This document shows, in pieces, positions 24,039 through 32,795 of a stretch of 34,062 nt of DNA. The notes under the pieces were generated by a model. That model saw only the letters and a program-made list of their open reading frames with translations, was not told where the DNA came from and ran no database searches. Position 1 is the stretch's first letter; every line of letters starts with the position of its first letter. Source of the stretch: Roseicyclus sp041163945. GTDB lineage: Bacteria; Pseudomonadota; Alphaproteobacteria; Rhodobacterales; Rhodobacteraceae. The position numbers and the translations under genes were made by a program. The stretch is taken from positions 1 to 34,062 of the forward strand of contig JBEAQJ010000159.1 in the NCBI GenBank assembly GCA_041163945.1, read 5' to 3'.

Positions 24039-25247
24039 CTAGGCTGGTGCCGGGATGCCGGCCGCCATCACCTCGTCCCGGATGATCCGGGCGATCAGGC
24101 GAGTGTCCGCTTCGGAAAAGGTCAGCGGCAGGCGCATGTCGATCAGCCCGGCCAGGATCGCATCGGTGCGCGGCAGGCTCTGGGCCGGGGCAAACCGCCA
24201 ACTGTCATAGCGCGAGGTAAAGGCGACGGGCTCGGCCGCGCCGAACCATTTCAGTTCCACGCCCCGCGCCGCGCACGCCGCCACAAGCATGCGCACCGCA
24301 GCCGCGCCCCAGCCCGGCAACAGAAATTGGAACGAGGACCCGACAATGCTTTCTTGCGGCGGCCGCTCGATGATCCGAAGGCCAGGAATATTGCGCAAGC
24401 CCTCTTCCATCACCCGGTAGAGCGCATTCCACCGGGCGATCTGATCGGGCAGCGCGGCCAGCTGCGGGCGCAAGATCGCGGCCCGCAGATGATCCATGCG
24501 CCCCGACACGTTGGGCGTGTCGTATTTGACGGTTTCGAACTGTTCGGCGGGTGGCGCCGCGCTGTGGCGCCCGAACAGCATGTAGGATCCGGACAGCATC
24601 ACGGCGCGCGCCATGATGTCGGGGTCATCGGACACGATCAGCCCGCCCTCGCCGGAATTCATGTGCTTGTAGGTCTGGGTCGAATAACAGCCGATCACCC
24701 CGTGCCGCCCCGACGGCACGCCACACCACGCCGCCCCCATGGTATGGGCGCAATCCTCGATCACGTTCAGATCAAGGCGATGGGCCACGGCCATCAGCCG
24801 ATCCATATCGCAGATATGGCCGCGCATATGGCTAAGAAGCAGCACCCGTGCGCCCGAATCTTCGGCCTTCTGCGCCAGATCCTCAAGATCGATGGTCAGC
24901 GAATCGGTGGTTTCGACGAACACGGGCAGCGCACCCACGCTGGCAATCGCGCCAGGCACCGGCGCCAAGGTCCAGCCGTTCGACAACACCCGGTCACCGG
25001 GTCCCACGCCCAGCGCCCGAAGCGCGCAGCCCATGGCATACCCGCCCGATGCCACCGCCAGCGCAAACCGGGCGCCGGTGAACGCGGCGAATTCGCGTTC
25101 CAGCGCCGAAACATCGCCCTCTTCGCCGGGCAAAAGATTGTAGCGATGCAGGCGCCCCGAACGCAGCACCGCCACGGCCGCGTCAATCGCCGCCTCGGGG
25201 ATCGGCTCTTGCTGGGTGAAATTGCCGGTGAAGACAGGTTTTTCCAT
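24039..25247 (-). CDS. DegT/DnrJ/EryC1/StrS-type PLP aminotransferase
   Basis: This is a 402-residue pyridoxal-phosphate enzyme of the sugar-aminotransferase fold. Asp165 in IEDCAH contacts the pyridine nitrogen, and K194 in STQTYKHMNSGEGG is the probable PLP lysine. ASGGYAM near 67-73 fits the phosphate-binding region. The start is ATG 25247 (MEKPVFTGNFT). Typical members aminate keto-sugars for polysaccharide or antibiotic synthesis, but no such cluster is here, so the substrate is unknown. It sits 43 bases after gph on the same strand, in a core-genome setting. Confidence 0.85.
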   Translation of the reverse strand: MEKPVFTGNFTQQEPIPEAAIDAAVAVLRSGRLHRYNLLPGEEGDVSALEREFAAFTGARFALAVASGGYAMGCALRALGVGPGDRVLSNGWTLAPVPGAIASVGALPVFVETTDSLTIDLEDLAQKAEDSGARVLLLSHMRGHICDMDRLMAVAHRLDLNVIEDCAHTMGAAWCGVPSGRHGVIGCYSTQTYKHMNSGEGGLIVSDDPDIMARAVMLSGSYMLFGRHSAAPPAEQFETVKYDTPNVSGRMDHLRAAILRPQLAALPDQIARWNALYRVMEEGLRNIPGLRIIERPPQESIVGSSFQFLLPGWGAAAVRMLVAACAARGVELKWFGAAEPVAFTSRYDSWRFAPAQSLPRTDAILAGLIDMRLPLTFSEADTRLIARIIRDEVMAAGIPAPA

Positions 25248-25290
25248 GGGCCACAGAATTGGCAAGCGCGCGCCCAAGGTCAATGGGCGC

Positions 25291-25956
25291 TCATGGGATC
25301 AGCCGGTCGATGATCGCCCCCAACCCGGCGTAGTGATCGATCAACGCATCCGGGGCCAGATCGGCCACCGCGGCACCCAAGGGTCCAAAGGTCACCAGCG
25401 CGCAGGGCCGGCCCGCCGCACGCGCGGTGTCACGATCGGTGATGGTGTCGCCGATCAGGCAGGATCGGCCCCGCGCCCCGCCCGAACGCGCCACCGCCTC
25501 GAAAAAGGGCGCCGGGTCAGGCTTGCGCACCGGCAAGGTATCGGCCCCCACCAGCCCGTCAAAGGCATCGCGCACGCCCAGACGGGTCAACAGCGTTTGG
25601 GCCAACCCTTCGGGCTTGTTCGTGCAGATGCCCACGGCGATGCCCCTTGATTTCAGCTGCAACACCGCCTCCATCGCGCCGGGGTAGAGCCGCGTGTGAT
25701 GGTCGATCGCATCGCCATAGGCCGAAAGCAGCAGCGGATAGCCCGCCGTGACCAGCGGTTCGGGGTCGGCCAGGCCAAGGCGTTGTGCGCCCAGGGCCAG
25801 CATGGCCCGCCCGCCCCGCAATGCGGTCGCGTCGTCACGGCCCATCACCAGTTGCGGCGCATGGCCCAGCACTGCCAATGCGGCATTGGCCGCGGCAATC
25901 AGATCGCCCGCCGTATCGGCCAGTGTTCCATCCAGATCGAAAATCACGCAACGCAC
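25291..25956 (-). CDS. gph: Phosphoglycolate phosphatase (HAD family)
   Basis: This is a 221-residue haloacid-dehalogenase hydrolase. VIFDLDGTLADT gives the nucleophile D7 and acid D9. CTNKPE is motif II, the lysine in RKPDPAPF is motif III, and IGDTITDRDTARAAG is motif IV; a helical cap lies between. This pattern fits phosphoglycolate phosphatase, which clears 2-phosphoglycolate, though other small sugar phosphates remain possible. The GTG start at 25956 is preferred: AAAAGGGG lies upstream, and a longer frame would cross the divergent glmU promoter. Confidence 0.85.
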   Translation of the reverse strand: MRCVIFDLDGTLADTAGDLIAAANAALAVLGHAPQLVMGRDDATALRGGRAMLALGAQRLGLADPEPLVTAGYPLLLSAYGDAIDHHTRLYPGAMEAVLQLKSRGIAVGICTNKPEGLAQTLLTRLGVRDAFDGLVGADTLPVRKPDPAPFFEAVARSGGARGRSCLIGDTITDRDTARAAGRPCALVTFGPLGAAVADLAPDALIDHYAGLGAIIDRLIP

Positions 25957-26090
25957 GCGCCGGGCCCCTTTTCGGCAAGTTTCCGCCCAGCGATGTAACA
26001 GGGCGTTGGGCAAAGTGAAGCCGCTCGTGCTTGCGCCGGGCCCCACCTTGGATAAAACAGCGGCAAAACGAGGGAAAGCAGGCACGCACC

Positions 26091-27458
26091 ATGTCCGATA
26101 CCGGCCCCCAATCGCCCATCGCCGTGATCGTGCTGGCCGCGGGTCAGGGCACACGGATGAATTCCGACCTGCCCAAGCCCTTGCACCGGCTGGGCGGCGT
26201 GCCGCTGATCGCCCATGCGCTGCATGCGGCCAACCAGCTGGCCCCGGAACGCATCATCGTGATCACCGGCCATGGTGCCGACGCCGTCGAGGCAAGCGTT
26301 GCCGATCTGGCGCCTTGGGCCAGCTGCGTGCGTCAGGCCGAACAGCTGGGCACGGGCCACGCCGTCTTGCAGGCAGCCCCGGCACTGGCCGATTTCGCGG
26401 GCGATGTGATCGTGCTTTATGGCGATACCCCCTTTGTGTCCGAGCACACGCTTGCGGCCATGCGCGCGGCGCGCGCGGCCCATGACATCGTGGTCTTGGG
26501 GTTCGAGGCCGCAGAGCCCGGTCGCTACGGGCGGCTTGTCATGGATGGCAGCCAGCTTTTGCGGATCGTCGAGGCCAAGGATGCAACGCCTGAGGAACGC
26601 AGCATAACCATCTGTAACTCTGGTCTTTTGGCAGCGGATGCACAAACGCTGATGCGGCTTTTGGGCCGGGTCGGAACCCAGAATGCGGCCGGGGAATACT
26701 ACTTGACCGATGTGCCCGCGCTGGCGGTTGGCGATGGTTTGCGCGCCACCGCGATCCTTTGCCCCGAAGCCGAAACGCTGGGCATCAACAGCCGCGCCGA
26801 ACTGGCCATGGCCGAAGCGGCGTTTCAGGCCGCCCGCCGCGCCGAGATGCTGGAAACCGGCGTGGCCATGCCCGCCCCCGAGACGGTGATCTTTGCCCAA
26901 GATACATGGGTCGGCCGCGATGCCGAGATCGAGGCGCATGTCGTCTTTGGCCCGGGCGTCACGGTGGAAAGCGGCGCCCGCATCCGTGCCTTTTCCCACC
27001 TCGAAGGTTGCCATGTCAGCGCAGGCGCCGTGATCGGGCCCTATGCCCGCCTGCGACCCGGCGCCGAGATCGGCAATGACGCGCGCATCGGCAATTTCGT
27101 CGAGGTGAAGCAGGCCCAGATCGGCGAAGGTGCCAAGATCAATCATCTCAGCTACATCGGGGATGCCGAGATCGGGATGGACAGCAACATCGGGGCCGGC
27201 ACGATCACCTGCAACTATGACGGTGTGCTGAAACACCGCAGCGTGATCGGGCGCGATGTCTTTGTCGGATCCAACACCATGCTGGTGGCACCCGTGGAAC
27301 TGGGCGATCGATCCATGACCGCGTCGGGATCGGTGATCACCGAAGACGTGCCCCCCGGCGCGCTGGCGCTGGGGCGGGCGAAACAGGTGAACAAGCCCGG
27401 GCTTGCCCTGCGCCTGATGGATCGCCTGCGGGCGATCAAGGCCAGCCGGAAAGGATAA
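26091..27458 (+). CDS. glmU: Bifunctional UDP-GlcNAc pyrophosphorylase / GlcN-1-P acetyltransferase
   Basis: This is a 455-residue enzyme making UDP-N-acetylglucosamine for peptidoglycan and lipopolysaccharide. The N-terminal uridyltransferase has LAAGQGTRMNSDLPKPLH and LYGDTPF. The C-terminal half is a left-handed beta helix of hexapeptide repeats ending in NIGAGTITCNYDG and GRDVFVGSNTMLVAP. The start is ATG 26091; upstream bases carry a weak TTGCGC/TAAAAC promoter-like pair near 26031-26058, divergent from gph. A short stretch near 26601-26648 uses AT-rich codons (ATA, TGT, TCT, CTT). It is followed three bases later by glmS. Confidence 0.97.
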   Translation: MSDTGPQSPIAVIVLAAGQGTRMNSDLPKPLHRLGGVPLIAHALHAANQLAPERIIVITGHGADAVEASVADLAPWASCVRQAEQLGTGHAVLQAAPALADFAGDVIVLYGDTPFVSEHTLAAMRAARAAHDIVVLGFEAAEPGRYGRLVMDGSQLLRIVEAKDATPEERSITICNSGLLAADAQTLMRLLGRVGTQNAAGEYYLTDVPALAVGDGLRATAILCPEAETLGINSRAELAMAEAAFQAARRAEMLETGVAMPAPETVIFAQDTWVGRDAEIEAHVVFGPGVTVESGARIRAFSHLEGCHVSAGAVIGPYARLRPGAEIGNDARIGNFVEVKQAQIGEGAKINHLSYIGDAEIGMDSNIGAGTITCNYDGVLKHRSVIGRDVFVGSNTMLVAPVELGDRSMTASGSVITEDVPPGALALGRAKQVNKPGLALRLMDRLRAIKASRKG

Positions 27459-27461
27459 AAC

Positions 27462-29270
27462 ATGTGCGGGATCGTCGGCATCCTGGGCACCCACGAGGTC
27501 GCCCCCCTGATCCTCGAGGCGCTGAAGCGCCTGGAATATCGCGGCTATGACAGCGCGGGCATCGCCACGCTGCAAGATGGGCAGCTGGACCGCCGCCGCG
27601 CCGTGGGCAAGCTGATCAACCTGTCCGACCGGCTGGTCCATGACCCGCTGCCCGGCAAGGCGGGCATCGGCCACACCCGCTGGGCCACCCATGGCGCACC
27701 GACCGAGGCCAACGCCCACCCGCATCAGACCGGCCCGGTCGCGGTGGTTCACAACGGGATCATCGAGAATTACCGCAGCTTGCGCGCCGAGCTGTCGGGT
27801 TCGAATTTCGAAAGCGACACAGACACCGAAACCGTGGCCCAGCTTTGCGCGCGATACCTGGCCCAAGGCCTGACACCGCGCGCCGCCGCCCTTGCCACCA
27901 TCGCGCGCCTCGAAGGCGCCTTTGCGCTGTGCTTCCTGTTCCAAGGGCACGATGACCTGTTGGTGACGGCGCGGCGCGGGTCGCCCTTGGCCATCGGCCA
28001 TGGCGAGGGCGAAATGTTCGTGGGCTCAGATGCCATCGCGTTGGCACCGATGACCGACCAGATCACCTATCTGGACGAGGGCGATGTGGCCTTCATCACC
28101 CGGGCGGGCGTTGACATCCTTGATGCGGACGGCCGCCCGGTCAGCCGCCCGCGCACCCGGATCGAACAGGGCGCCACCGTCATCGACAAGGCCGGCTACA
28201 AGCATTTCATGGCCAAGGAAATCCACGAACAGCCCCGCGTGCTGTCCGAGGCGCTGGCCCGCTACGCCCCGGCAGCCAGCCCCAGCTTTCCCGAAGCGCT
28301 CGATTTCACCCGCTTTGACCGGGTGATACTGGTGGCCTGCGGCACGGGCTACTATTCCTGCCTGACCGCGAAATACTGGTTCGAACAGGTGGCGGGCCTG
28401 CCTTGCGAGGTCGATGTCGCCTCCGAATTCCGCTATCGCGAGCCGCCCGTGCCCCCGCGCACGCTGGCCCTTGTCGTCAGCCAATCGGGTGAAACCGCCG
28501 ATACCTTGGCGGCGCTGCGCTACGTGCGGGGGCGGGCCGATCTGGTGGCAAGCCTTGTCAATGTGGGCACATCGTCGATCGCGCGCGAAAGCGATGTGGC
28601 GCTGGCCATCCTTGCCGGGGTCGAGGTCTCGGTCGCCTCGACCAAGGCCTATACCAACCAGCTGGTGGTGCTGGCGCTGCTGGCCTTGCATGCCGCCGCC
28701 CAGCGGGGGCAGCTGAGCGCGGCCGATGTGGCCACGGAAATCGACCACCTGCGCCGCGTGCCCGACCAGATGCGGCAGGCCCTGGCCCTTGAGCCTGATA
28801 TCGCCGCCATTGCCGCAAGCTTGGCCGAAAGTCGTTCGGCGCTGTTTCTGGGCCGGGGCGTCATGTACGCAACGGCACTTGAAGCTGCATTAAAATTGAA
28901 AGAATTGAGCTACATACACGCCGAAGCTTATGCTTCAGGTGAATTGAAGCATGGCCCCATCGCCCTGATCGATCGCAGCCTGCCGGTGCTGGTCTTTGCC
29001 CCGCATGACGCGCTGTTCGACAAAACCGTTTCGAACATGCAAGAGGTGATGGCGCGTGGCGGACCGGTCACGCTGATCACCGACAGCGCCGGCGCGGCCA
29101 GTGCCGCCGAGGGCACGCAAGCCACCCTGACCCTGCCCGCTGCAGGGCGGCTTGCCGCCCCGATGCTTTATGCCATTCCCGCCCAGCTCCTGGCCTATCA
29201 TACCGCCATCGCCAAGGGCACCGATGTGGACCAACCGCGCAATCTTGCCAAATCCGTGACCGTGGAATGA
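27462..29270 (+). CDS. glmS: Glucosamine-6-phosphate synthase (isomerizing)
   Basis: This is a 602-residue enzyme that makes glucosamine-6-phosphate from fructose-6-phosphate and glutamine. MCGIVGILG provides the Cys1 nucleophile of the N-terminal amidotransferase, two SIS domains follow, and it ends PRNLAKSVTVE as usual. The isomerase active-site block LKLKELSYIHAEAYASGELKHG is intact. The DNA over this block (28863-28952) is about 41% GC with codons such as TTA and ATA, far from the rest of the gene. It is coupled to glmU (three-base gap), so no glmS-type leader ribozyme is possible there. Its stop overlaps the next start (ATGA). Confidence 0.97.
   Translation: MCGIVGILGTHEVAPLILEALKRLEYRGYDSAGIATLQDGQLDRRRAVGKLINLSDRLVHDPLPGKAGIGHTRWATHGAPTEANAHPHQTGPVAVVHNGIIENYRSLRAELSGSNFESDTDTETVAQLCARYLAQGLTPRAAALATIARLEGAFALCFLFQGHDDLLVTARRGSPLAIGHGEGEMFVGSDAIALAPMTDQITYLDEGDVAFITRAGVDILDADGRPVSRPRTRIEQGATVIDKAGYKHFMAKEIHEQPRVLSEALARYAPAASPSFPEALDFTRFDRVILVACGTGYYSCLTAKYWFEQVAGLPCEVDVASEFRYREPPVPPRTLALVVSQSGETADTLAALRYVRGRADLVASLVNVGTSSIARESDVALAILAGVEVSVASTKAYTNQLVVLALLALHAAAQRGQLSAADVATEIDHLRRVPDQMRQALALEPDIAAIAASLAESRSALFLGRGVMYATALEAALKLKELSYIHAEAYASGELKHGPIALIDRSLPVLVFAPHDALFDKTVSNMQEVMARGGPVTLITDSAGAASAAEGTQATLTLPAAGRLAAPMLYAIPAQLLAYHTAIAKGTDVDQPRNLAKSVTVE
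28863..28952 (+). other. AT-rich, atypical-codon patch over the glmS active site
   Basis: Thirty codons have about 41% GC and about 37% G/C at third positions, counted by hand, inside a gene of roughly 65% GC. GAAGC at 28923-28927 and 28946-28950 can each pair with GCTTC at 28932-28936, giving two alternative small hairpins. The protein sequence is that of a normal GlmS. Confidence 0.7.
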
Positions 29271-29860
29271 GCCGCCTTGGCCCCCCGAACCTGACCCTGC
29301 GTGGCCGCCATGTCACCTTGGTGCCCCTGGACCGCGCCCATGCCGAAGCGCTTGGCGACGCCAGCGCGCAGGATCGCCTGCATGAGGTCTGGTATACATC
29401 GGTTCCCAGCCCGTCCGGGATGTTGGCCGAAATCGACCGGCGCCTGCGATTGCGGGATCTGGGCGCCATGGTGCCCTTCACGCAGCTCGATGCCCAGGGC
29501 ACGCCCATCGGCATGACCAGCTACACCAATATCGACCACGCCACGCCGCGGGTGGAAATCGGTTCGACATGGCTGGCACGTCGCGCCCAGCGCGGGCCGG
29601 TCAATACCGAGGCCAAGCGGCTGCTTCTGGGCCATGCCTTTGACATCTGGAACTGCCTTGCCGTTGAATTCCGCACCCATCGGCTGAACCAGCAATCGCG
29701 CCGCGCCGTGGAACGCTTGGGCGCGCAACTTGATGGTATCTTGCGTGCGCATATGCTGATGCCCAACGGCACGATCCGCGACACGGCCGTCTATTCCATC
29801 ACGGCCACCGAATGGCCTGCGGTGCGCGCCCATCTGGACCTGTTGATGGCACGCCCATGA
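29267..29860 (+). CDS. GNAT acetyltransferase, RimJ/RimL-like
   Basis: This is a 197-residue member of the Acetyltransf_3 type. LTLRGRHVTLVPLDRAHAEAL is the usual start of the family. GMTSYTNIDHATPRVEIGSTWLARRAQRGPVNTEAKRLLLGHAF covers the central strands and the acetyl-CoA-binding region. HRLNQQSRRAVERLGAQLDGILRAHMLMPNG is the typical RimJ/RimL tail motif. The acceptor is unknown; the family includes ribosomal-protein and small-molecule acetyltransferases. It overlaps glmS by four bases and the following gene by four bases, so it is in a coupled run with amino-sugar genes. Confidence 0.87.
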   Translation: MSRLGPPNLTLRGRHVTLVPLDRAHAEALGDASAQDRLHEVWYTSVPSPSGMLAEIDRRLRLRDLGAMVPFTQLDAQGTPIGMTSYTNIDHATPRVEIGSTWLARRAQRGPVNTEAKRLLLGHAFDIWNCLAVEFRTHRLNQQSRRAVERLGAQLDGILRAHMLMPNGTIRDTAVYSITATEWPAVRAHLDLLMARP

Positions 29861-30540
29861 CCCCGGCTGCCGCCTTGGCCCAACTGCATGCCTTGGCCGA
29901 CCCTGCGCGCGCGGCCGAAATGCGCATCTACCACAAGCAGTCCCGCCCGGTCTTGGGCCTGTCGAACGCGACGACCGGGCAATTGGCGGCAGAATGGCGC
30001 CCGGGCCTTGAGCCCGAGGCGCTGGTGGACCTGGCGCGGGTTCTTTGGGCCAGTGACGTTTTCGAAGCCCGCATTCTGGCGGGAAAGCTGTTTCTTCAGG
30101 CCCGCATCCGCCCGACCGATGATGCCGTCTGGTCCTGCATCACCGACTTTGTGGCCGATTTCGACAGCTGGGCGATCGCCGATGCGGTGGCCCAAGGCGG
30201 GCAGAAACGCATGCTGCAAGACCCCGCGCGGCTGGCAACGCTGGAGGGCTGGATCGATGCGCCCCAGATGTGGACGCGGCGCGCGGCGCTGGTGTTTTGC
30301 TTGCCGTTTACCAAGTCGCGCCATCCCAACCCGACCGAGGTCGCAGCCCGCCAACGCATCTTGGGCTGGTGCCAGAGGCTGGCAGGCGATCGCGACAATT
30401 TCGTGCAAAAGGCCATCGCCTGGTGGCTGCGCGATCTGTCCCGACGCGACCCCGCTGCGGTGGCGGACTGGCTTGGCCGGCATGGCGCCACGCTCAAACC
30501 CTTTGCCCGGAAAGAAGCCGCCCGCTATTTGCCCCGATAG
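29857..30540 (+). CDS. AlkD-like DNA alkylation repair protein
   Basis: This is a 227-residue, all-helical protein of the HEAT-like AlkD/DNA_alkylation family, which removes alkylated bases such as 3- and 7-methylpurines. AEMRIYHKQSRPVLGL is near the N terminus. WTRRAALVF and NFVQKAIAWWLRDLSRRDP are recognisable AlkD-type helices, the latter with aromatic residues that may face DNA. The start is ATG 29857, within the stop of the GNAT gene (ATGA overlap). The position at the end of the glmU-glmS run is probably incidental but implies co-transcription. Confidence 0.82.
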   Translation: MTPAAALAQLHALADPARAAEMRIYHKQSRPVLGLSNATTGQLAAEWRPGLEPEALVDLARVLWASDVFEARILAGKLFLQARIRPTDDAVWSCITDFVADFDSWAIADAVAQGGQKRMLQDPARLATLEGWIDAPQMWTRRAALVFCLPFTKSRHPNPTEVAARQRILGWCQRLAGDRDNFVQKAIAWWLRDLSRRDPAAVADWLGRHGATLKPFARKEAARYLPR

Positions 30541-30639
30541 GCGCGCAGCCCCGCACCGGCGCGATCTTGGCGCAACAGCGCGCAGATCGCGCACCACCAA
30601 CAGCTTGCGCTTGCTGCCGGGTTTGCGTCACCTGTGCGC

Positions 30640-31308
30640 ATGCTGCGTCGCTTGATCCATGCCATCTTGATCACGCTCCTGCCCGCCGGTGCCGCCGCGC
30701 AGGAATTCATTTTCGTGCCCGACGTGATTTCCGACGAAGAATTCTACCAGCTGGTGGCATGCGCCGCGCCACCGGGGGGCGATTGCGCCAAGCCGATGAT
30801 CCGCTGGCCACAGGCGCGCCGTCATCCGCTGCGCGTCGGCATCGCGGCCATCGCGCCCAGCTTTCCCGGCTACAAGCTGGATCTGGTCGATCGCGCGATC
30901 GACAGCGCGATCGACCAGATCAACACCCTGGGCGCCGATCTGTCGTTGGTGCGCGTCTACGAAGGCGGGCTGGATGTGCCCATCTTTCTGGTTGCCACCC
31001 CGCAAGGCGGGCGGATCAGCGGCACCAGCATCGCGGAACTGGATGGTTCCGACATGGCCATCGCGCGGGTGGCGTTGCGCTCGCGCGGGGGCGATATCCA
31101 TGCCGCCGCCATCGCCATCAGCCAAGATATCCGCCGCCGGGAAATCGCGTCGGTCGTGCTGGAAGAGCTGGTGCAGGCGATGGGCCTGCCCACCGACGTC
31201 GACGGGCCCGCCTATGCACGTTCGCTGTTTGCGGAAGCCACCAATGCTGCTGTCTGGCTGCGCGGCCAAGATGCCGCCGCGCTGCGCCGCCACTATCCCC
31301 GCCCTTGA
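30640..31308 (+). CDS. DUF2927 family exported protein
   Basis: This is a 222-residue protein with a signal peptide (MLRRLIHAILITLLPAGAAAQ, cleavage probably before EF). The remainder fits DUF2927: SDEEFYQLVACAAPPGGDC, ADLSLVRV and IASVVLEELVQAMGLPTDVDGPAYARSLF. The ending resembles DUF2927 proteins, which are common in Rhodobacterales. The EELVQAMGL segment looks like a degenerate metalloprotease helix, but a full HExxH is absent. A GTG at 30634 is an alternative start. It lies 99 bases after the AlkD-like gene and 26 before apt. Confidence 0.8.
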   Translation: MLRRLIHAILITLLPAGAAAQEFIFVPDVISDEEFYQLVACAAPPGGDCAKPMIRWPQARRHPLRVGIAAIAPSFPGYKLDLVDRAIDSAIDQINTLGADLSLVRVYEGGLDVPIFLVATPQGGRISGTSIAELDGSDMAIARVALRSRGGDIHAAAIAISQDIRRREIASVVLEELVQAMGLPTDVDGPAYARSLFAEATNAAVWLRGQDAAALRRHYPRP

Positions 31309-31334
31309 GCCCCCGCATGGAAAGGCGCCCCTTG

Positions 31335-31874
31335 ATGCCCAGCCAAAAGACGATCCCCGATTACATCCGCACCATCCCCGATTTCCCCCACGAAGGCATC
31401 TTGTTTCGCGATGTGACCACGCTGTTCCAAGATCCGCGTGGCTTTCGGCTGGCCGTCGATCAACTGCTGGCCCCCTTTGTGGGCGAACGCATCGACATGG
31501 TCGCGGGCCTTGAGGCGCGGGGGTTCATCCTGGGCGGCGCGGTGGCGCATCAGCTGTCGAAAGGCTTCGTGCCGATCCGCAAAAAGGGCAAGTTGCCCGC
31601 CCGCACCATCGCGCAGGACTACACGCTGGAATATGGCCAGGCCACGGTCGAAATCCACGATGATGCGCTGAACCCCGGCCAGAAGGTGCTGCTGGTCGAT
31701 GACCTGCTGGCCACGGGTGGCACCGCCGAGGCCGGCATCCGGCTGATCGAACGATTGGGCGCGGAAGTGGTGGGATGCGCCTTTGTCATCGATCTGCCGG
31801 ATCTGGGCGGGCGCCGGCGGCTTGAGGCCATGGGCGTGCCCGTGCACGCGCTGTGCGCCTATGCGGGGCTTTGA
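31335..31874 (+). CDS. apt: Adenine phosphoribosyltransferase
   Basis: This is a 179-residue purine-salvage enzyme that makes AMP from adenine and PRPP. IPDFPHEGILFRD is the usual N-terminal motif, and VLLVDDLLATGGTAEA is the PRPP-binding loop. GLEARGFILG and RKKGKLPA are also conserved. The start ATG 31335 has GGAAAGG upstream; ATG 31317 would add six residues without homology. The 3' end overlaps the convergent minus-strand gene by 16 bases. Confidence 0.96.
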   Translation: MPSQKTIPDYIRTIPDFPHEGILFRDVTTLFQDPRGFRLAVDQLLAPFVGERIDMVAGLEARGFILGGAVAHQLSKGFVPIRKKGKLPARTIAQDYTLEYGQATVEIHDDALNPGQKVLLVDDLLATGGTAEAGIRLIERLGAEVVGCAFVIDLPDLGGRRRLEAMGVPVHALCAYAGL

Positions 31875-32653
31875 ACGCCAACGCCAACCTGGCCAAGGGC
31901 TGCGCGCAACAGATCGTCAACCTCAAGCTCGGGGCCACCCAGATAGCGCCCATCACAGCTGACCGCATAGGCCGCGCCCGGCGCCACGGCCGTGGCGCGC
32001 ACCGCCGCGCCATTGGCGGCGGTCACATGGCGAATGGCCAACCCGCGCGGCGCAAGCGCTGAAACCATGCCGCGCGCGCGCGCCTCCAACGGGGCGCTTT
32101 CCCCGCTGGTCTGGATCACCAGCCCTGGCCCCAATCGCGCCGCGCGCGCCGCCCAATCCTGCGGCAAGGCCGGCAGCGACACGGGCCCCTGCACCACGCG
32201 CGCCACCAGCTGCACGTCTTGCGGGCCCAAGGCGCATCGAAGCCAACCCCGCCCCGGCGCATGGGCGGGCGCAATCACCCCCGGCCCCGGCCCGATCAGG
32301 GCGACCACCATGCGGTAGCCGAAATAATGCGCGAAATCCGCCACCGCCTGCCACAGACGGGCCGCCGCCTCACGGCGGCCGGGCCCATCGGCCACGCGCA
32401 GATCCTGCACGACGATGGCAGTGTCCACCCCCAGGATCGGTCGCCAAGCCAGCTTTCCGGGCTGAAACACCACCAACCCCTGCATCGGCGGGCGCAACAG
32501 CCGGATCTGCAACCCCTCTTGAAAGCGCGCCAAAAGCCAGTCGCGCGCATAGGGCGCATGGGGCGCGATCAACGCCTGATCCAGCTGCCCAAACGCCGTG
32601 CGATCCAGCCGCGGCGGACAAACGGTTACCATGTCTTGGCCGTGATTGGGCAT
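31859..32653 (-). CDS. Orphan protein, possible GNAT-like fold
   Basis: This is a 264-residue protein that I do not firmly recognise. The N-terminal half (about 10-125) faintly resembles an acetyltransferase fold: RDWLLARFQEGLQIRLL, GLVVFQPGKLAWRP and a helix before FGYRMVVALIGPGPG. The C-terminal part ends AAYAVSCDGRYLGGPELEVDDLLRAALGQ, which recalls the tail module of YoaP-type acetyltransferases. Both likenesses are weak. The start could be ATG 32653, directly behind a G-rich run, or ATG 32632. It stands alone between apt and the tRNA-Leu that carries the integrated element. Confidence 0.6.
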   Translation of the reverse strand: MPNHGQDMVTVCPPRLDRTAFGQLDQALIAPHAPYARDWLLARFQEGLQIRLLRPPMQGLVVFQPGKLAWRPILGVDTAIVVQDLRVADGPGRREAAARLWQAVADFAHYFGYRMVVALIGPGPGVIAPAHAPGRGWLRCALGPQDVQLVARVVQGPVSLPALPQDWAARAARLGPGLVIQTSGESAPLEARARGMVSALAPRGLAIRHVTAANGAAVRATAVAPGAAYAVSCDGRYLGGPELEVDDLLRAALGQVGVGVQSPA

Positions 32654-32795
32654 ACCCCCCCCTGCAATCAGACGCGCTGCGAGTCACACCCATCCATGAC
32701 CCGCGGCAAGGCGGGATGCCTTGATCTGTCGCAAGAGCCCGCGCGCGCCGCAGCGATTGCCATTCGCACGCCAAGCCGTTAGCCACGGCACGGAT

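Noticed and set aside
27459..27461. glmS ribozyme leader
   Set aside because: Only three bases separate glmU and glmS, so no leader RNA fits; the ribozyme is a Gram-positive feature.
25944..28001. 685-codon open frame antisense to glmU and glmS
   Set aside because: Spans two well-supported genes in the opposite frame with no recognisable domain; a GC-composition artefact.
29230..29275. Possible Tn7-type insertion at the 3' end of glmS
   Set aside because: glmS is intact and is followed at once by a coupled GNAT gene; no transposon ends or tns genes are seen.
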